Source of the DNA: Semisulcospira habei
Lineage: Eukaryota; Mollusca; Gastropoda; Semisulcospiridae
Assembly (NCBI GenBank): GCA_036245525.1
Contig: BTPG01000005.1
Coordinates: forward strand, 181,040,838 to 181,104,837
Length of the DNA stretch: 64,000 bases
Reading direction: 5' to 3'
Shown: in pieces, positions 53,434 through 63,014 of the stretch
Layout of the letters: each line of letters starts with the position of its first letter
Position numbering within the stretch: the stretch's first letter is position 1
Notes under the pieces: generated by a model
Seen by the model: only the letters and a program-made list of their open reading frames with translations
What the model was told of the DNA's origin: nothing
Databases searched by the model: none
Program-made: the position numbers and the translations under genes

Positions 53434-53500
53434 TGTGCTGGCTTGTGATTTGGGACCTTACGGCTTCAGCCGTAATGTCCAAAATCACAGACCAGCACAC
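53434..53500. repeat. Family F palindrome
   Basis: gtgctggcttgtgatttggg, accttacggcttcagccgta, atgtccaaaatcacagacca, gcac. Stem of about 30 bp with three mismatches. Confidence 0.8.
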
Positions 53501-53683
53501 AGTGGGTAGAGTTGATTTTCGATCATACGCTCGGATCCTACCCGTGCACCTAGAGATTTGAGATCACAGAGCTAATCTTAGCTATGCCCCTAACGACGCG
53601 CATACGCCCCGAGGGAAATGAACATACTTCTGTAGTACACCGGCATCATTTTTTGTTGTTGTTTTTTTGTTTGTTTGTTCCAC

Positions 53684-53738
53684 TGGTTAGTTATTAGAGT
53701 TTAACGCGGAGTATGCAACAAAGGCCCGTCTCATGATG
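53684..53738 (-). mobile_element. Mini-retroposon, diverged copy
   Basis: ggttagttattagagtttaa, cgcggagtatgcaacaaagg, cccgtctcatgatga aligns with the 52-bp unit, but no target duplication remains. Confidence 0.5.
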
Positions 53739-53757
53739 AATTTTTTTTTAAACTCAC

Positions 53758-54550
53758 AGTGACCCTTCGCTGCCAACTGAGAAAACTTAACCCCGACCCG
53801 GCCACTACTGCAAGAGACACAGATCCTCATGAGCGCCCCCGCAGTTGCTGCGGGGTTCGTGAGGATCTATGTCTATGTCTATGGGGTGTAGGGGGGCTCT
53901 GGATAGAGGTAGCACCTTTGCTGTTCGGCAGCTGCGTCCTACATAGGACGGACGGGCATCACTGGTCCTCATCCATCTCCTTAATCTCTCTCGTGTTGGC
54001 TCCAAGCGCCACACCCTGGCAAACCACCTCAGCTGGTGGGCTAAACCACGTGAGGGGGTGGTGTTCACATTGCACCACTAGGCGGATGAGCTGTTTCTGA
54101 CAGCCAACGGCTAGAGGACGGAGGAGATCAGGTTGGATCCAACGGCCAAATGTGGGGGAGTAAACCCTTCAAATCAGGAGTGGAGCCCCGAAGGCAGTCA
54201 GTTGCCTGTATTCACGCACTGTTCTGGCAGCTCCTGCAGTCAAACTGGTGCCAAACGTACTGCTTTGCATTCCTTTGGATACATCAGCGAGGCCGAGAGG
54301 GGGATCTTGATGACTGGGCACCCCAGGATCTCCATACACTTTGCCCAGGCTTGCGCCCTGGAGAGGTCACTCCAGTGACTGACCCAGCAAGCGCATATAC
54401 TCCATTGTCTTCCGAGACAGGATGCCAAACAAATGTCTCTTGCTCAAACAATTTTGTATCCACGCGACTGTGGACGGCTAGGGCTCTCGGGCGCTAAAGT
54501 AAACAATATTTCAGAAACACGACCTACGTCAAACAGCAGAGAAAGGCTAA
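53758..54550 (+). mobile_element. TPal-A MITE split by an unidentified insertion of about 550 bp
   Basis: Left end gtgacccttcgctgccaact (TTAA lost). The palindrome starts at 53810 and breaks after gaggatctatgtct. The missing stem base and right arm reappear at 54431-54547 (atgtctcttgctcaaacaat, ttcagaaacacgacctacgt, aaaggctaa). A short atgtct repeat on both sides may be the target duplication. The insert has the palindromic word agctggtgggctaaaccacg nearby but no family I can name. Confidence 0.75.
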
Positions 54551-54562
54551 TAGTCCCATCTC

Positions 54563-55041
54563 TTAACCCATTCAACCTTTCGAATCCCCTTCCCGGCCCC
54601 GGTAGCTGGACTCGCAATCCAGGGGGAAAGGGCGGATTTGTTCAATAGCATGTCCGATGAAAGGTCCTGGTAAATCAAAGTGGCACAGTTGGAGCGCGCC
54701 TGAATTGATCAGTGTGCAGGTCGTACTCCACAGGCAATAGATCTCCCTGTCCCCGATAACCCGCCCGTCAGGGCCGTCCATTATCACTTCGGTGCCGTGG
54801 ACGTTAAACCCGGAACTAATCAATCAATCAACCCATTCAACCCTGACGCACTACAGCAAGAGATGGGTGGACCATGATAATTCAAGGGTAGTGCCAGATT
54901 AGCTTGGCGCCTGTCGGCGCCAAGCTAATCTGGCACTACCCTTGAATTATCATGGTCGATTCATCTCCTGCAACAAGTGCATAGTCGTTAGATGACGCCT
55001 CCAAAATTTGGCAAATACGTGCTCCGGGCTGAATGAGTTAG
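54563..55041 (+). mobile_element. TPal-B palindromic MITE with nested SINE
   Basis: TTAACCCATTCAACC at the left (54563), SINE at 54578-54829, then aacccattcaaccctgacgc resumes. Palindrome 54871-54959 around gcgcctgtcggcgcc is perfect or nearly so. The right end gggctgaatgagttag has TTAG for TTAA. Confidence 0.9.
54578..54829 (+). mobile_element. Family S SINE, 5'-truncated, with 13-bp target duplication
   Basis: Flanked by aacccattcaacc (54565-54577 and 54830-54842). It begins within the B-box region (tttcgaatccccttcccggc), carries cagggccgtccattatcact, and ends in the stem-loop plus acgttaaacccggaactaat and a (CAAT)n tail. Sense orientation is plus. Confidence 0.92.
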
Positions 55042-55479
55042 GGTCGAATTAGACGTGAATTGTTCATTTTGAAGTTGTCTTTCCGACATTTTGCACAGTT
55101 GTTGTACTCCATCCGAAGAGCGTTTTTGACACCTGGGGCATCGCGGATTCAGTTTGGTTTTCATGACAACCGAACTTCAATATAGTCGATTATACCCTGC
55201 GAAATTTAGTTTCCTGACCATACCGCACAAACAATTGAAAATATTTTATAATAAATTTACAGAATTTTCTGTTTGAGCGTTTAGTTGAGACAGAGACTGT
55301 TATTTGCATTATTTGCTGCGTGTGCGTTTGTTTGTTTGTACACATGCATATTTGCATATTTTCCCTTTGAACGTGTAATACTCACAATCTTTCGAGATAC
55401 TTTTGAGCTGCTGTGTTTGCCTACAATGATGCCAGATCATTAGCATGTTTTAGCAACCGTTTTCTGCATTTTGCATAGG
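55042..55479. other. No repeat or gene recognised
   Basis: Moderately AT-rich sequence without hairpin elements. No exon was identifiable by eye. Confidence 0.45.
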
Positions 55480-56230
55480 TCCCTTTCAAGGTCAAAGGTC
55501 GCAATAGTGTTTAAATATTGGGGTGTGGCTGTTGTCCGAAAGATGTGAGGGAGTGCGTGGGCATGACAAACGTCTTGTCAGAAACGTATTCTGTGTGTCT
55601 TTGCTCTTTGTCAAAGAAAACATATGTAATGTGTAATACATATCACCGTCATCAATCAAATTTGGATTTAAAACCTACTCAAGCCTTCGTTCGAAATTTT
55701 AATTAAAAAATGACAATAAAATTGTCCTTGCTGTGACCTCGACCTCGAAGCAGAAGGCGTAACATTTGTTGAAACTAAACTTTGTAGTTATGAGTCAATT
55801 CACGCAAATCTTAAATAAAGAGGTCTAAATGTGATAAAGAAATCATTAAGAGAATCAACGGGAAACAGAATGGAGCTGACCTTGACATCAATGTCAAGGA
55901 CTTTATAATATTATTGCAAACTTCTTCCTGTTCCAAAATATCAATCGGTAGTGTTTGTTTTAAATCGGTCTCACAGTTTTCAGGAAATTGCCTGAAAATA
56001 CAGTCAGTGTAGGAGCCACTGTGACCTTGACCTTAAAGTAAAAACCAATGGTATGACTTATCATGTTCTTTCAGTTAAAATAGAAATCATTTGTACCGCC
56101 AGGAAGCAGGTTTGAAAAGATGGTTTAGAGAAAATGTTGTTCAAGCAGATTTAGTCCATATATTTAATAGATACAGGCCGTGACCTTGACCTTCATGTTA
56201 GACATGCTGTTTTTAAATATCACAGTCCGT
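55480..56230. repeat. Diverged reiterated sequence with gtgaccttgacctt heads
   Basis: The motif tgaccttgacctt or its complement appears at about 55487 (ttcaaggtcaaaggtc), 55732 (tgtgacctcgacctcgaag), 55877 (ctgaccttgacatcaatg), 56020 (tgtgaccttgaccttaaag) and 56180 (cgtgaccttgaccttcatg), the last four 143-160 bp apart. A similar gtgaccttgacctt-headed tandem repeat is common in molluscs as far as I recall. The copies are strongly decayed. Confidence 0.6.
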
Positions 56231-56942
56231 CTGGTTAAGACTATTTACTACCTACAATTGGAGCCGACCAAGTATATTGATTCTAGAAACAGTCTGTAAA
56301 ATGTCATTACAGTTGGTTCTCGACAATAAAAAAAAAACACTAGTTGCCACATAAACTACATGTAAAAGGGCTAATGCGTGTTTTGTTTCCACGTTCCATT
56401 GTGCCACATAAATATCTGAGTTATTTTCATAAATTTGACCATTCAGACTATCCCTGGTGAAGAGTAAGCAACAATGTCAGATTAAATGGCTCTGTTACAA
56501 GAAGTGTGACGGAATTAGCAACACATCAGTTGGCAAAGGCCAGAGCCGAATTGTATGGTTTGTGCAAACCTCAGATAGCATAGAGATCTTTTGTGATCAC
56601 ACTTTGCATATAATTTGACCCTCGAATGTAGTAATACATACACAAATGTTTCTCGAGTTTAAAATATGGTTATCATAGCAACCGTATAAAGCAAAAACAC
56701 GGTCTGAACAATTAACTTGTTCTTCTTTCAAGCAGCTGTGTTTCTGCCTAGTAACGCAAATATACTGCTGTCAATAAAGGGTCTGTGTTTGACAAGCACA
56801 ACTCAAGCAGTTTCAAAGTTGATTCCATAAACAGACAGCTATAACGCATTCTATGTCAACGGTGAGTAAGTGCACACCAGTAATTTTGATTTTGTTTTCT
56901 ATTTAAATGATGGACGACCTGAAATCCATGGCAAAGATTGCA
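56231..56942. other. No gene recognised
   Basis: AT-rich sequence with no hairpin elements and no convincing frame. Confidence 0.45.
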
Positions 56943-57106
56943 ACATGGTATTTCTCTCACCCCAAACATCGGGGTGTCTAAAAGACAACTAGTAGTTTTG
57001 AAAATTGAATGCTGATCACATTAAACATGGTATTTCTCTCACCCCAAACATCGGGGTGTCTAAAAGACAACTAGTAGTTTTGAAAATTGAATGCTGATCA
57101 CATTAG
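56943..57106. repeat. 82-bp perfect tandem duplication
   Basis: acatggtatttctctcaccc, caaacatcggggtgtctaaa, agacaactagtagttttgaa, aattgaatgctgatcacatt aa occurs at 56943 and again at 57025. I see no differences within the repeat, so it is recent or maintained. Confidence 0.92.
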
Positions 57107-57251
57107 ACACTGGAAATCAGTTTTCTGTGGCAGCTCGAAATAGTGCTAGATTAGCTTGGCGCCTCTTATTTAAACTGTGTTGTAATTGTCTTTTCTAAGC
57201 GTGTTTCTTTCTCCGTTGGGTACTTCTTTGCATTTTACACGCTTGGCAGTC
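57103..57251. repeat. Flank repeat and TPal-B scrap
   Basis: ttagacactggaaatcag (57101) and agattagcttggcgcct (57149). Both words recur after the microsatellite as ctagacactgggaaatcac (57771) and agattagcttggcgcct (57807). A dispersed stretch (cttttctaagcgtgtttctt) follows. Confidence 0.65.
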
Positions 57252-57359
57252 ACCTTTGCGGTCTGGATTGCCTCTTACTCACCCACCAACTCACTCATAT
57301 AATACAATCACTTGCGCACTCACGCTCGGAACACAATCGAGAGTAATAAATGTGTTGCT

Positions 57360-57584
57360 ATGCACGCACGCACGCACGCACGCACGCACTCACTCACTCA
57401 CTCACTCACTCACTCACTCACTCACTCACGCACTCACTCACTCACGCACGCACTCACTCACTCACGCACTCACTCACTCACGCACTCACTCACGCACGCA
57501 CTCACGCACGCACGCACTCACGCACGCACGCACTCACGCACTCACTCACTCACTCACTCACTCACTCACTCACTCACTCACTCA

Positions 57585-57636
<52 letters not shown>

Positions 57637-57726
57637 CTCACTCACTCACTCACTCACTCACTCACTCACTCACTCACTCACTCACTCACTCACGCACGCA
57701 CGCACGCACGCACGCACACACGCACG

Positions 57727-57772
<46 letters not shown>
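57360..57772. repeat. (ACGC)n/(ACTC)n/(AC)n microsatellite
   Basis: About 400 bp of interspersed acgc and actc units, then pure AC at 57731-57771. All three plus-strand frames stay open (THAR/THSL repeats) because the tract lacks stops; not coding. Confidence 0.97.
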
Positions 57773-57774
<2 letters not shown>

Positions 57775-58010
57775 ACACTGGGAAATCACAGCCCAAAGTT
57801 TCCTTAGATTAGCTTGGCGCCTGTCACTCACGCGCCAACTCACACACTCATTTAAGGCCCCGCCACACATGCCCGATTTTGAGGCCCATTCTTGAGCAGT
57901 TTCGAATCGGAGTTTGATCGGACCGGACTGCAAAAACGTGTGCACTGCCACACATTCCCCGACTTTATTTAGCCGACCGGTTTGAATCGAAGATCAAGGT
58001 CGTACCTGTT

Positions 58011-60523
58011 AATAATAATAATAATAATTACGGTATTTATAATGCGCTTATCTTATAATAATTATAACTCTAAGCGCGCACTCACAACTCGCACACGCAT
58101 GCGCACGCTTTAGACAATGACTCACGTAACACAAATAGTGAAGATACATTAGGACGGTCAGCTTGGGCTGGTGAGTGTGGTGATATAGTGCTAGAACTGT
58201 TGAAAGAGATGAGTTTTGAGGGCAGACTGGAAGGAGGAGAGCGAGTGTTTCTGACGGAGAGAGAGTGGGAGAGTGTTCCAGGTGGTTGGACCGTATACTG
58301 AGAAAGAGCGGGGGTCGAAAGTGCTGAGTTTGGTGCGGGGGATGAGGAGGCGGGGAGGGTCAGAGGCGGAGCGGAGGGAGCGGGGAGGAGTGTAGGGGTG
58401 AAGTAAGTTGGAGAGATACGCAGGAGCGTAGTTGTTCAGGGATTTGTAGCAGAGAGACAGAATCTTGTATTGGATGCGTTGGGGGATGGGGAGCCAGTGA
58501 AGGAGCTTGAGCAGGGGAGTGATGTGGTCGGATTTTTTCTTTCTGAGGACGAGGCGGGCAGCATTGTTCTGGACGCGCTGGAGAGTGAGAGTGGTGGAGT
58601 GAGGAAGGCCAGAAAGGAGAGAGTTGCAGTAGTCGATGCGAGATAAGATGAGAGAGACAGCGAGTTTGGTGGCAGCTTCGGTAGTGAGGTATTTTCTGAT
58701 CTGACTGATGCGGCGGAGGTGGAAATAACATGCTTGGGCCGTGGCGGAGACGAAGCTGGTCATGGAAAGAGAGGAATCGAGGATAACGCCAAGGTTCTTG
58801 ACCGAGTCAGAGAGGGAGATGGGGGTGCTGTCGAGTTGAAGGTGGAGAGAGGGAGAGAGCTGGGAAAGTTTCTGGTGAGTGCCTACCAGCATGGCTTCCG
58901 TTTTGTCGTCGTTCAGTTTGAGCTTGTTTGCTGTCATCCAGTTTTTCACGTCCTCATAGCAGTCAGCCGTGCGAGTCAGTAGTGTCTGAGTGTTGTCGAG
59001 TTTGTCTTTGTCTAGTAGTTGTGAGTCGTCAGCGTAGAGGTGGTGGTGTATGTGGTGAGACTGGATGATGTTGGACAGTGGGGAGATGTAGAGTGTAAAA
59101 AGGACCGGGCCCAGGACGGACCCCTGAGGAACGCCGCAGGAGAGCCTGACTGGGTTGGAGGAGACGCCGTCGATGGTGACGGACTGCTGTCTGTCGGAGA
59201 GGTAGGAGAGAAACCAGGAGTGAGCAGAGTCAGTGATGCCAAAGGAGTGGTGGAGGCGGTGGAGGAGGATAGAGTGGTCTATGGTGTCGAAGGCGGCAGA
59301 GAGATCGAGTAGCGTAAGAAGGGAGATGTTGCCCGAGTCGGTGGAGAGAAGCAGGTCGTTTAGGATATGTAGAAGGGCAGTTTCAGTGCTGTGATGTTTG
59401 CGATAGGCAGACTGGAAGGGACTGAGGAGGTTGTTGTCGGCGAGGTGGAGGTTGAGTTGGTTGAGGACGACCTTCTCAAGAAGCTTGGACAGGAAAGAGA
59501 GATTGGAGACTGGGCGGTAGTTCTTGAGTTCGTTTGGGTCGAGGTTGTGTTTTTTGAGGAGAGGACGGACGATGGCGGACTTGAAGATATCGGGGACGGA
59601 GCCATTTTCTAGAGATGTGTTGATGATGTCCGTAATGAAGGGCAAAAGTTTTGGGAGGCCGTCCTGGTAGAGGGAAGCTGGGAGGGGGTCTAGTTCGCAG
59701 GTTTTGAAAGGCATGGACTTTATGGTCTTGAGGACTTCATCCTGAGAGACGGGGCGGAAGGACGAGAGGGGAGTGCCGGAAAAGGGGGTGTCAGGGAGGC
59801 AAGGCGAAGAAGGCAGAGTGTCGAGTGTGTTGCGCAGAGTTTGGATTTTGTCGGAGAAATAGGAGGAAAAGGCGGACGGAAGTTCTTCTTTGCTGTGTGT
59901 GTTGGGAAGAGGAGAGTCTTTAGAAGTGCCTAGGAGTGTGTTCATGGTAGCGTAGAGGGTTTTGGAAGAAGTGGATTCCAGGATTTTGTTTTGAAGGTGT
60001 TTGCGTTTGGAGTCGGAGATCATTCTGCAGACTTTGGATCTGGTGGTTTGGAAGATCTCTCTGTGAACGGTGAGGTCGGATGAGCGCCAGCGGCGTTCCG
60101 CTTGTCGACGCTCGCGCTTGGCCTCGGCTATGTCGTCAGTGAGCCAGGGGGAGGGGAGTCGGTTGGGTATGGAGCAGGTGGTGACAGGGGCATGGGTGTC
60201 TAGAAGTTTTCGAAGGGAGGAATCGAAATGGGATGCAAGATCGGGAGAGGAGGCGGGGTCCAAGAGAAGGTCGACAGCTTCGTCGAAAAAGTTCTCTCGG
60301 TTGACAGATTTTAGTTTGCGACGAGAGACAAAGAGCTTGGGCTTTTTCGGGGGAGGTAGGTTGAGGGCGACGAGAATAGCGAGGTGGTCGGAGGGAAGCA
60401 CAGAGGAGGTGTCAAAGTCGAGGAAGAGTTGATCGGAGGTGCGGGTGATGATCCAGTCGAGGGTGTGGCCGAGTCGGTGGGTGGGTTTAGTGATGTGCTG
60501 TGTAAGATTGTGGTTAGAAAGTG
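58011..60523 (-). mobile_element. CR1/L2-type LINE, copy B (5'-truncated, ORF intact)
   Basis: Flanked by acctgtt (58004-58010 and 60524-60530), a 7-bp target duplication confirmed by the single acctgtt in the intact Harbinger-like copy (45821-45827). The 3' end has (AAT)n and cggtatttataatgcgctta in plus orientation, with about 180 bp of 3' untranslated sequence. 2.51 kb long; the 5' part of the endonuclease is missing. Confidence 0.95.
58191..60523 (-). CDS. LINE ORF2: endonuclease C-terminus, reverse transcriptase, C-terminal domain (5'-truncated)
   Basis: The frame is open from the truncation at 60523 to TAG at 58191, about 777 codons; the first internal Met is at 60401 but probably not a true start. 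From 60523: end of the APE endonuclease (HTLDWIITR, then LPSDH with the catalytic SDH). Numbering from that Met: the RT domain has NYRPVSNLSFLSKLLEKVVL near 280, LDLSAAFDTIDHS at 365, CGVPQGSVLGPVLF near 422, and catalytic YADD at 456-459. A C-terminal domain ends HLFQQF. In a full element this protein nicks the target and copies the RNA. The motifs match the CR1/L2 group of non-LTR elements. No stop or frameshift was found, so the insertion is young, yet it lacks promoter and most of the endonuclease, so autonomous activity is unlikely. Confidence 0.93.
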
Positions 60524-60869
60524 ACCTGTTCCGCGAAATGGCTGCTAGTTTGGACAGTGATGATGATGTGCTTGCATTATCAGCAGTTTTGCATCATATT
60601 CGGGAAGACTGAGGCGGGCGAAACATCGGCAACGAAGGTGGTCGACTGATCTTCCGCCATTTGCAAACTGAAACGACGTGCTTTGCGAGACGCGCTCTGA
60701 TTGGTTGAAGCTTACAATCAGGGCTGATTCGGATCGGAAAAAAATATAGCAGTTTCTAAACACCCGATTCCCAGCCGATCGGATCGGATATATGACGTCA
60801 TCCGATCGCAATCGGATCGCAATCGGCTTCAAAATCGGGGCACAACCGGCATGTGTGGCGGGGCCTTTA

Positions 60870-60956
60870 CGCACGCGCGCACGTACGCACGCACGCGCGC
60901 GCACACACAACAATCCCTCCTCCTCCCCCCCCCCCCCCCACACACACACACCTTTG
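60870..60956. repeat. (ACGC)n/(CA)n and poly-C tract
   Basis: Continuation of the microsatellite outside the Harbinger-like element: acgcacgcgcgcacgtacgc, poly-C 60926-60939, (CA)n 60939-60950. Confidence 0.93.
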
Positions 60957-61156
60957 CGCGGAGTACATGTATGCACATGCTGTAAATCGTTGTTTCTCAG
61001 GCAAGCTCCTGTAGCTTATCCGAAGAGAGCAATACACTGCAGAAGTGTTCTTGAAGAGTCCATTCACCGCGCAGAAAACACACCTGTTACCTCTTGACGC
61101 CGCAAAGTTATTACCTGCACGGCGTCTTTCATGTTTAGGCTTCACGTTTGACTCGT

Positions 61157-61251
61157 GGCGATGACAAGCTCAAGGGTCGTGCTTGATTGGCTTGGCGCCT
61201 GGACAGGCGCCAAGCCAATCAAGCACTACCCTTGAGCCATTATTGTCGACC
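61157..61251. mobile_element. TPal-B palindrome, ends missing
   Basis: tggcgatgacaagctcaagg, gtcgtgcttgattggcttgg, cgcctggacaggcgcc and complement. It shares the ccaatc/gattgg stem variant in part with 46347. Confidence 0.8.
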
Positions 61252-61790
61252 CATCTCAGTCTAGAATTACTTATGCTGTCCACTACGTGCATGGTTCTGA
61301 TGGTAAACGCTTGCCTCTGAAAATGGTGGAAGTTAGATGGGGGCGGGAGGGGGGGGGGGTGAAGTGTCCGTAGATTTTATAAGTACAGTCAACGTTTTCC
61401 GCGTGTCTCCACTTCAAACTGACGTTTCAGAGACTCTATAAGACCGATTTATTATGCTCGTGGGATTTAGTTAATGTCGTTGTTATTGTTGTTTTCACCG
61501 CATTTCAAATTCTACGCATCGTTTTCCGTGCAGTAATGGAACCGTCGACTGACGTGATTTTGAGTGGGGTTGATAAAGACAGCCTTCATCAAACTCTTGA
61601 TAATTAAGTGTCTTGTTGGTAAATCGATATCCTGACCTTTTCCATGAAAGAGAATAAACGGGTGCCGAAACGAGCACGGGTTTACACACAGCCGTCCTCT
61701 TTTGGTCTGTGCTTTTAGAAGTCCACCAACAACAGATCTGTTACACTGTGTTTTTGTGTGTGGTTAGGCTCTAACTCTCCTTACAAACAA
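61252..61790. other. No gene recognised
   Basis: G-rich run 61339-61360. Otherwise unassigned. Confidence 0.45.
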
Positions 61791-61858
61791 GTGCTGGTCT
61801 GTGATTTTGGACCTTACCGCCTTCGGCCGCCTAAGGTCCAAAATCGCAGACCACCACG
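61791..61858. repeat. Family F palindrome, best copy
   Basis: gtgctggtctgtgattttgg, accttaccgccttcggccgc, ctaaggtccaaaatcgcaga, ccaccacg. Stem of about 30 bp with one bulge and two mismatches. Confidence 0.82.
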
Positions 61859-62261
61859 CGCGTACCTCTGCAGGAGAGACCTTCATTCGCTAGAGGCTCA
61901 AAATGAGATAATCGATGAAAACAGAAGGAATTATTTTTTAAAGACAGCCGCAAAGCACCTGTTCCAACAACGTTCCAATCTCCGTAAGGGAAATTACCAA
62001 TTTCGCCGACACTGAGATTTACCTCCCCTACGAGGGTCTCGTTACACGCAATAGGTCCCCGTTGAAGACAGACTAGGTACTTCCGGACCTCCGTCCGTTA
62101 TGTTGCACTGAAGAGTGCATAATGTAACCGAGTTTGATCTTTGACAATACACTCTTCATTTTCGTTGTTTGTCCCATTATTCATTTTTGAAATTTGAACT
62201 TTTGAGTATAGAAAGAAAACGACAGAACAACTGCACGGCTGTTCAAGCAATACCGTATATT

Positions 62262-62265
<4 letters not shown>
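61859..62265. other. No gene recognised
   Basis: Unassigned sequence preceding a GA tract. Confidence 0.45.
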
Positions 62266-62335
<70 letters not shown>

Positions 62336-62392
62336 ACTACATTCCTCATGTCACCAGGATTGACAGTGTGTTTGCTGCTATTTTCATTGCTG

Positions 62393-62430
<38 letters not shown>

Positions 62431-62432
62431 GT
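62264..62432. repeat. (GA)n and (ATT)n microsatellites
   Basis: (AG)n at 62264-62331 and (ATT)n at 62396-62430. Confidence 0.95.
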
Positions 62433-62476
62433 TTTGCTCTTGTTAGTAGTTGTTGCTGTAGCTGTTAGTGTTGTTG

Positions 62477-62593
62477 TTAACTCATTCAAGGTGCTCCGCA
62501 ACAATAGCTGCAGAAGTGTTGTATAGCGTTGCCGCCGGCAACGCTATACAACACTTCCGCAGCTATTGATGCAGAGCGCCTTTGATGACTTAA
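62477..62593. mobile_element. TPal-D palindromic MITE, 117 bp
   Basis: TTAACTCATTCAAGGTGCTC at the left and gagcgcctttgatgacttaa at the right, with a long stem (agtgttgtatagcgttgccg / cggcaacgctatacaacact) and centre gccggc. TTAA at both ends and the TTAACTCATTC terminus link it to TPal-B and TPal-C, while the stem is unrelated. Confidence 0.85.
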
Positions 62594-63014
62594 TAATAGC
62601 GACAAGGACAATGACCATGATGATAAGTGATGAATGATTATGATAATGCAAGGAAAAAAACCAACAAAGAAAGAAACACGCTTTGGAGAAGAGTGTTTCT
62701 TTATTTGGTTAGCCACTTCCTCGTTCATGCACTCCTGGCAGCCACATTTCTGGACGGAATTTTGAAAAGGGAGACAACCCGTTCCTGCTGCGTGGAGTTT
62801 CACATTACCTTGGTCGACACTCAGTACAGACACCTGTCGGCAAGAGGAAGGAACTTGAAGGTACTTACCTGAAACATACAGAAAGAAAAGTCACATTAAA
62901 ATTACAGTTTGCAAACTACTAGAGGACACACAAACAAACAAGAAAAAGATTTTTAAAAAACACAACAAACATATAACTTTAACGTCACATATGAGGCCCT
63001 TGGTGTGTCACAGT
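62594..63014. other. No gene recognised
   Basis: Contains a cacgctttggagaagagtgt, ttctttatttgg stretch related to 57185. A plus-strand 81-codon frame (62627-62872) ends just after ggtacttacc, but I see no domain and do not call an exon. Confidence 0.45.

Larger units (their letters stand above)
57855..60866 (+). mobile_element. PIF/Harbinger-like element interrupted by LINE copy B
   Basis: Ends aggccccgccacacatgccc and ggcatgtgtggcggggcct with TTA on both sides (57852-57854 and 60867-60869). Its halves (57855-58010 and 60524-60866) align with the intact copy at 45663-46173. ACTC/ACGC microsatellite sequence lies on both outer sides, so the element seems to have entered that tract. The remnant frame MAASLDSDDD begins at 60538, and TGACGTCA is at 60793-60800. 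Confidence 0.88.

Noticed and set aside
55042..57100. Host gene in the repeat-poor stretch
   Set aside because: No frame longer than about 60 codons has a plausible composition and no motif is recognisable. It could be intron or intergenic DNA.
62627..62880. Possible host exon with a splice-donor-like ggtacttacc
   Set aside because: The frame is short, without a recognisable domain or a paired acceptor, and the upstream part resembles a dispersed repeat.
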